Below are positions 63,929 through 64,000 of a stretch of 64,000 nucleotides of DNA, in pieces. The DNA is from Anditalea andensis. GTDB taxonomy: Bacteria > Bacteroidota > Bacteroidia > Cytophagales > Cyclobacteriaceae. The stretch spans positions 186,001 through 250,000 of the forward strand of contig NZ_JMIH01000018.1 in assembly GCF_000714815.1 (NCBI RefSeq), given 5' to 3'. The position numbers and the translations under genes were made by a program. Every line of letters begins with the position of its first letter. Position 1 is the stretch's first letter. The notes under the pieces were generated by a model that saw only the letters and a list, made by a program, of their open reading frames with translations, was not told the DNA's origin and searched no databases.

Positions 63929-64000
63929 ATGCTAGAAAAATTTAAGCATATCAAAGAATTAAATGAACATACTGCAGATCTCATCACAGAGGTCGCTAAC
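63929..64000 (+). CDS. pgl: Start of a probable 6-phosphogluconolactonase gene (partial)
   Basis: The first 24 codons of an ORF cut by the window end, starting MLEKFKHIKELNEHTADLIT. A helical N-terminus before the missing sugar-isomerase-like domain is expected for DevB/Pgl. The call rests mainly on the position directly after zwf. The catalytic segments lie outside the window. Confidence 0.5.
   Translation, partial: MLEKFKHIKELNEHTADLITEVAN

Overview
The window looks like chromosome of an aerobic Bacteroidota bacterium, most likely order Cytophagales. The evidence is a type IX secretion plug-domain protein, a PurA-like DUF3276 protein, many SPII lipoproteins, almost no Shine-Dalgarno sequences, and several promoters of the Bacteroidota form TTG-N(16-23)-TAnnTTTG. 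Most of it is ordinary housekeeping sequence, densely packed, with strong hairpin terminators between convergent genes. No prophage, CRISPR array or complete insertion sequence was seen.

Layout. 1-12 kb: a DUF4230-like gene end, a thioesterase, a DinB-fold protein, M28 and M3 peptidases, a CDF cation transporter, an AI-2E family permease coupled to a TPR lipoprotein, and a large soluble PAS hybrid histidine kinase. 12-20.5 kb: aconitase, a LuxC-type acyl-CoA reductase divergent from a ferredoxin, a PurA-like protein, a second AI-2E permease, YchF, and an orphan Cas6 followed by an unexplained foldable region. 20.8-29.9 kb: T9SS plug protein, ABC-F ATPase, PQQ-type sugar dehydrogenase, a lipoprotein, an ABC1 kinase/TetR pair and an S41 protease lipoprotein.

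29.9-41.5 kb is an amino-acid biosynthesis block on the minus strand. It holds trpE-G-D-C-F-B-A-aroF, then phhA, then hisH-A-F-IE. Both halves begin with a classical attenuator that can be read directly. A trp leader peptide with three consecutive Trp codons precedes trpE. An 18-residue leader with four consecutive His codons sits between aroF and phhA, so phenylalanine hydroxylase appears to be the first gene of a histidine-attenuated unit.

41.5-54.7 kb: small proteins, the SRP RNA gene with a near-ideal promoter, a transaldolase-family protein, FtsE, a second S41 lipoprotein, and a gluconate module. The module is a LacI regulator, a GntP permease, and one protein fusing gluconokinase to 6-phosphogluconate dehydrogenase. 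A fasciclin lipoprotein, a DUF4142 lipoprotein, a predicted outer-membrane barrel and tRNA-Ser(GCT) follow. 54.7-62.3 kb is a decaying accessory stretch: a broken DUF6624 gene, an SDR enzyme with a Crp-family regulator, a second broken small gene, an FtsX/MacB-type permease, an IS256 transposase remnant and another multiply frameshifted gene. The window ends with zwf and the start of a probable 6-phosphogluconolactonase. Together with GntK-Gnd these would give the complete oxidative pentose-phosphate branch, split by about 10 kb that includes the decayed stretch.
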